From: an uncultured Bordetella sp.
Lineage (GTDB): Bacteria > Pseudomonadota > Gammaproteobacteria > Burkholderiales > Burkholderiaceae_B
Length of the DNA stretch: 6,977 bases
NCBI GenBank assembly: GCA_937881145.1
Contig: CALGFL010000254.1
Span: 1-6,977 of the forward strand
Reading direction: 5' to 3'
Position numbers and translations under genes: made by a program. Numbering within the stretch: position 1 is the stretch's first letter; each line of letters opens with the position of its first letter. The notes beneath the pieces were generated by a model that had not been told where the DNA came from, ran no database searches, and worked only from the letters and a program-made list of their open reading frames with translations. Shown in pieces: positions 5,737 through 6,977 of this stretch.

Positions 5737-6207
5737 TCAGCCTTCGCAATCCGCCCAGCAATTGGGCGTTTCGTAAAGGCGCACCCGGGCCAGGCGCAGA
5801 TGGTTGCCGTAGTGGCCCTGGTAGTGCGGCGCCAGGGTTTCGAAAGCGATGGCCGCCAGGTTCTCGACGGTGGGAATGCGATCGAGCACTACCGTCTTGT
5901 GGCTGGGCAGCGATTGCAGAAAGTCGCGCACCGCCACGTCGCCGTCGTACACCAGGAAAGCGTGGTCCCAGACATCGGCGACGTGTGCCTGCGCGATGGC
6001 CTTGATCTCGGTGAAATCCATCACCATGCCGTTGTCGGACGCACCGGGCGCATTGACGGTGTCGCCGGCGAGCGTGACTTCGAGCACGTAGCGATGGCCG
6101 TGCAGATTGCGGCACTGGCTGCGGTGATCGGGAATGCGATGGCCCGCGTCGAATTCCAGCTTGCGGGTGACGGACACGGCCGGGCCCGAGGCTGTGGCGT
6201 GATTCAT
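5737..6207 (-). CDS. queD: 6-carboxy-5,6,7,8-tetrahydropterin synthase (QueD)
   Basis: A 156-residue protein of the QueD/6-pyruvoyl-tetrahydropterin synthase fold. It converts 7,8-dihydroneopterin triphosphate to 6-carboxytetrahydropterin, the first committed step to 7-deazaguanines such as queuosine in tRNA. Zinc ligands are visible as FDAGHRI (His23) and NLHGHRY (His36, His38), and the catalytic Cys is Cys32 in SQCRNLHGH. VMDFTEIK (62-69), the catalytic-relay WDHAFL (Asp81-His82), PTVENLA (112-118) and the pterin-anchoring Glu146 in YETPNCWA complete the set. The length is somewhat above E. coli QueD (about 120) owing to an N-terminal extension and inserts. Its ATG overlaps the queE stop as ATGA, and only a weak AGGC precedes it, so translation is probably coupled to queE. 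Confidence 0.92.
   Translation of the reverse strand: MNHATASGPAVSVTRKLEFDAGHRIPDHRSQCRNLHGHRYVLEVTLAGDTVNAPGASDNGMVMDFTEIKAIAQAHVADVWDHAFLVYDGDVAVRDFLQSLPSHKTVVLDRIPTVENLAAIAFETLAPHYQGHYGNHLRLARVRLYETPNCWADCEG
6204..6207 (-). other. ATGA stop/start overlap of queE and queD
   Basis: The queE stop (TGA, 6206-6204) and the queD start (ATG, 6207-6205) share bases as ATGA on the minus strand. This is the usual signature of translational coupling within one mRNA, and it confirms both the end of queE and the queD start choice. Confidence 0.85.
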
Positions 6208-6836
6208 GGAATGCCTATGTATTTATGGGTTTGCAGGCTCAGCCGCCATTGCGGGTGCTGCAGGCAGTAGCGCACGATGCGCTCGGTATTGGCTACCCGC
6301 GCGGGGCCGTCCATGGGCTGCAGGAAGAAGTGTTCGAAGTCCAGGTGCGCGTAGCGCTCGGGCAGGGCTTGCAGTTGCGGATAGACCAGCTTGAGTTCGT
6401 TGCCGCGCGTCACCACCACCTGCGAGGTGCCCTTGGGGCTGACGCAGATCCAGTCTATGCCCGCGGGCGGCGCGATGGTGCCGTTGGTTTCGATGGCGAT
6501 CGTGAAGCCTTGCGCGTGCACGGCGGCGACCAGCGCGTCGTCCAGCTGCAGCAGCGGCTCGCCGCCGGTGAAGACCACATAGCGGTTCTCGGCGCCGTTG
6601 CCCCAGCAGGCGGCGATCGCCGCGGCCAGCGTCCGGGCATCGGCAAATTTGCCGCCGCCTTCGCCGTCTGTACCGACGAAATCGGTATCGCAAAAAGTGC
6701 AGACGGCCTGTGCCCGGTCGCTTTCGCGGCCGCTCCAGAGGTTGCAGCCGGCAAAACGGCAGAACACGGCCGCGCGCCCGGCCTGGGCGCCTTCGCCTTG
6801 CAGCGTCTTGAAAAGTTCTTTGACGGAATAAGTCAT
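6204..6836 (-). CDS. queE: 7-carboxy-7-deazaguanine synthase (QueE), radical SAM enzyme
   Basis: A 210-residue radical S-adenosylmethionine enzyme that rearranges 6-carboxytetrahydropterin, the QueD product, into 7-carboxy-7-deazaguanine. LQGEG (12-16) binds substrate. The iron-sulfur motif is the QueE-specific CX14CX2C with Cys31, Cys46 and Cys49 (AGCNLWSG and VCTFCDTDFVG). SAM-binding residues are in FTGGEPLLQ (89-97), ETNGT (116-120) and VSPKG (132-136). The long FeS loop marks the proteobacterial QueE type. I chose the ATG at 6836 because MTYSVKELF matches the normal QueE N-terminus; the frame stays open to an ATG at 6908, but those 24 residues look non-homologous. No clear Shine-Dalgarno precedes it (a pyrimidine run CCTTTTTTC does). 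QueC, the next enzyme, is not in the window. Confidence 0.94.
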   Translation of the reverse strand: MTYSVKELFKTLQGEGAQAGRAAVFCRFAGCNLWSGRESDRAQAVCTFCDTDFVGTDGEGGGKFADARTLAAAIAACWGNGAENRYVVFTGGEPLLQLDDALVAAVHAQGFTIAIETNGTIAPPAGIDWICVSPKGTSQVVVTRGNELKLVYPQLQALPERYAHLDFEHFFLQPMDGPARVANTERIVRYCLQHPQWRLSLQTHKYIGIP

Positions 6837-6977
6837 GAAAAAAGGCGCGGGCCTGCTTGTGCGGGATCGATGCAGGGCTTGTCCGTGCACGGCCGGCGCG
6901 AAAATCAACCTATTATTTTAACCGGCCGAGCCACCGCCTGCCCTCGGCGCGCGCATGCCCCGGTTTCAGGTCCGGCA
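6837..6977. other. Region upstream of queE: AT-rich promoter-like block, right edge unresolved
   Basis: An AT-rich block at 6911-6921 reads TTAAAATAATA on the minus strand and contains TAAAAT (5 of 6 to a -10 box) about 80 nt before the queE ATG, so it is a plausible queE-queD promoter, though no -35 box stands out. The leader would contain the perfect palindrome CCGTGCACGG (6883-6892). I see no preQ1-riboswitch-like sequence. On the plus strand an ATG at 6955 opens a frame to the window end (MPRFQVR...), but it lacks a ribosome site and is too short to judge. Confidence 0.3.

Noticed and set aside
5715..5745. Possible terminator between ypfH and queD (GGCT-ttc-AGCC at 5732-5742)
   Set aside because: The stem is 4 bp and no T-run follows on either strand, so it does not meet intrinsic-terminator criteria.
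6837..6908. 24-residue N-terminal extension of QueE
   Set aside because: MTYSVKELF at 6836 matches the normal QueE start; upstream residues look like untranslated leader.
6837..6920. preQ1 riboswitch in front of queE
   Set aside because: I found no sequence resembling the conserved preQ1-I or preQ1-II core; only a short palindrome and pyrimidine run are visible.

Overview
The window is GC-rich, chromosomal-type DNA (about 70% G+C in most genes). Its gene set and protein sequences point to a betaproteobacterium of the Bordetella/Achromobacter group (Alcaligenaceae). That assignment is inferred from recalled resemblance of the proteins, not from a search. No rRNA, tRNA, CRISPR array, insertion sequence or phage gene was seen.

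Left part (1-2777). The end of an unrecognised rightward gene runs in from the left edge and converges, 4 bp apart, on a leftward LysR-type regulator. The regulator is divergent from a 14-helix DHA2-type MFS transporter. The 165-bp spacer between them holds an AT-rich promoter segment, a T-N11-A palindrome of LysR type, and a hairpin-forming GC-rich leader in front of the transporter. This is a classic regulator/target pair.

Middle part (2778-4122). A DadA-like FAD D-amino-acid dehydrogenase follows the transporter on the same strand. It may be read from the same transcript.

Toxin-antitoxin remnant (4123-4990). This is the most interesting stretch. An intact gene for a winged-helix plus minimal nucleotidyltransferase (MNT) protein, with a perfect GSX10DXD motif, is preceded by a compact promoter. 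Overlaying that promoter are two tandem copies of a TTACC-N7-GGTA(A/T) palindrome exactly 21 bp apart, the second spanning the start codon. The predicted transcription start lies almost at the ATG and there is no Shine-Dalgarno sequence, so the mRNA is probably near-leaderless. The overlapping partner gene, a HEPN-family protein, is broken. Its N-terminus (about 43 residues) and C-terminus (about 22 residues) survive in different frames, joined by an internal deletion. The window thus holds a decayed HEPN/MNT pair in which the MNT member, presumably the antitoxin/regulator, is orphaned.

Right part (5013-6977). A YpfH-like serine hydrolase (rightward) converges on a leftward queE-queD pair for queuosine/7-deazaguanine precursor synthesis. 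The two que genes overlap by ATGA and look translationally coupled. QueD makes 6-carboxy-tetrahydropterin and QueE turns it into 7-carboxy-7-deazaguanine. The next enzyme, QueC, is not in the window.
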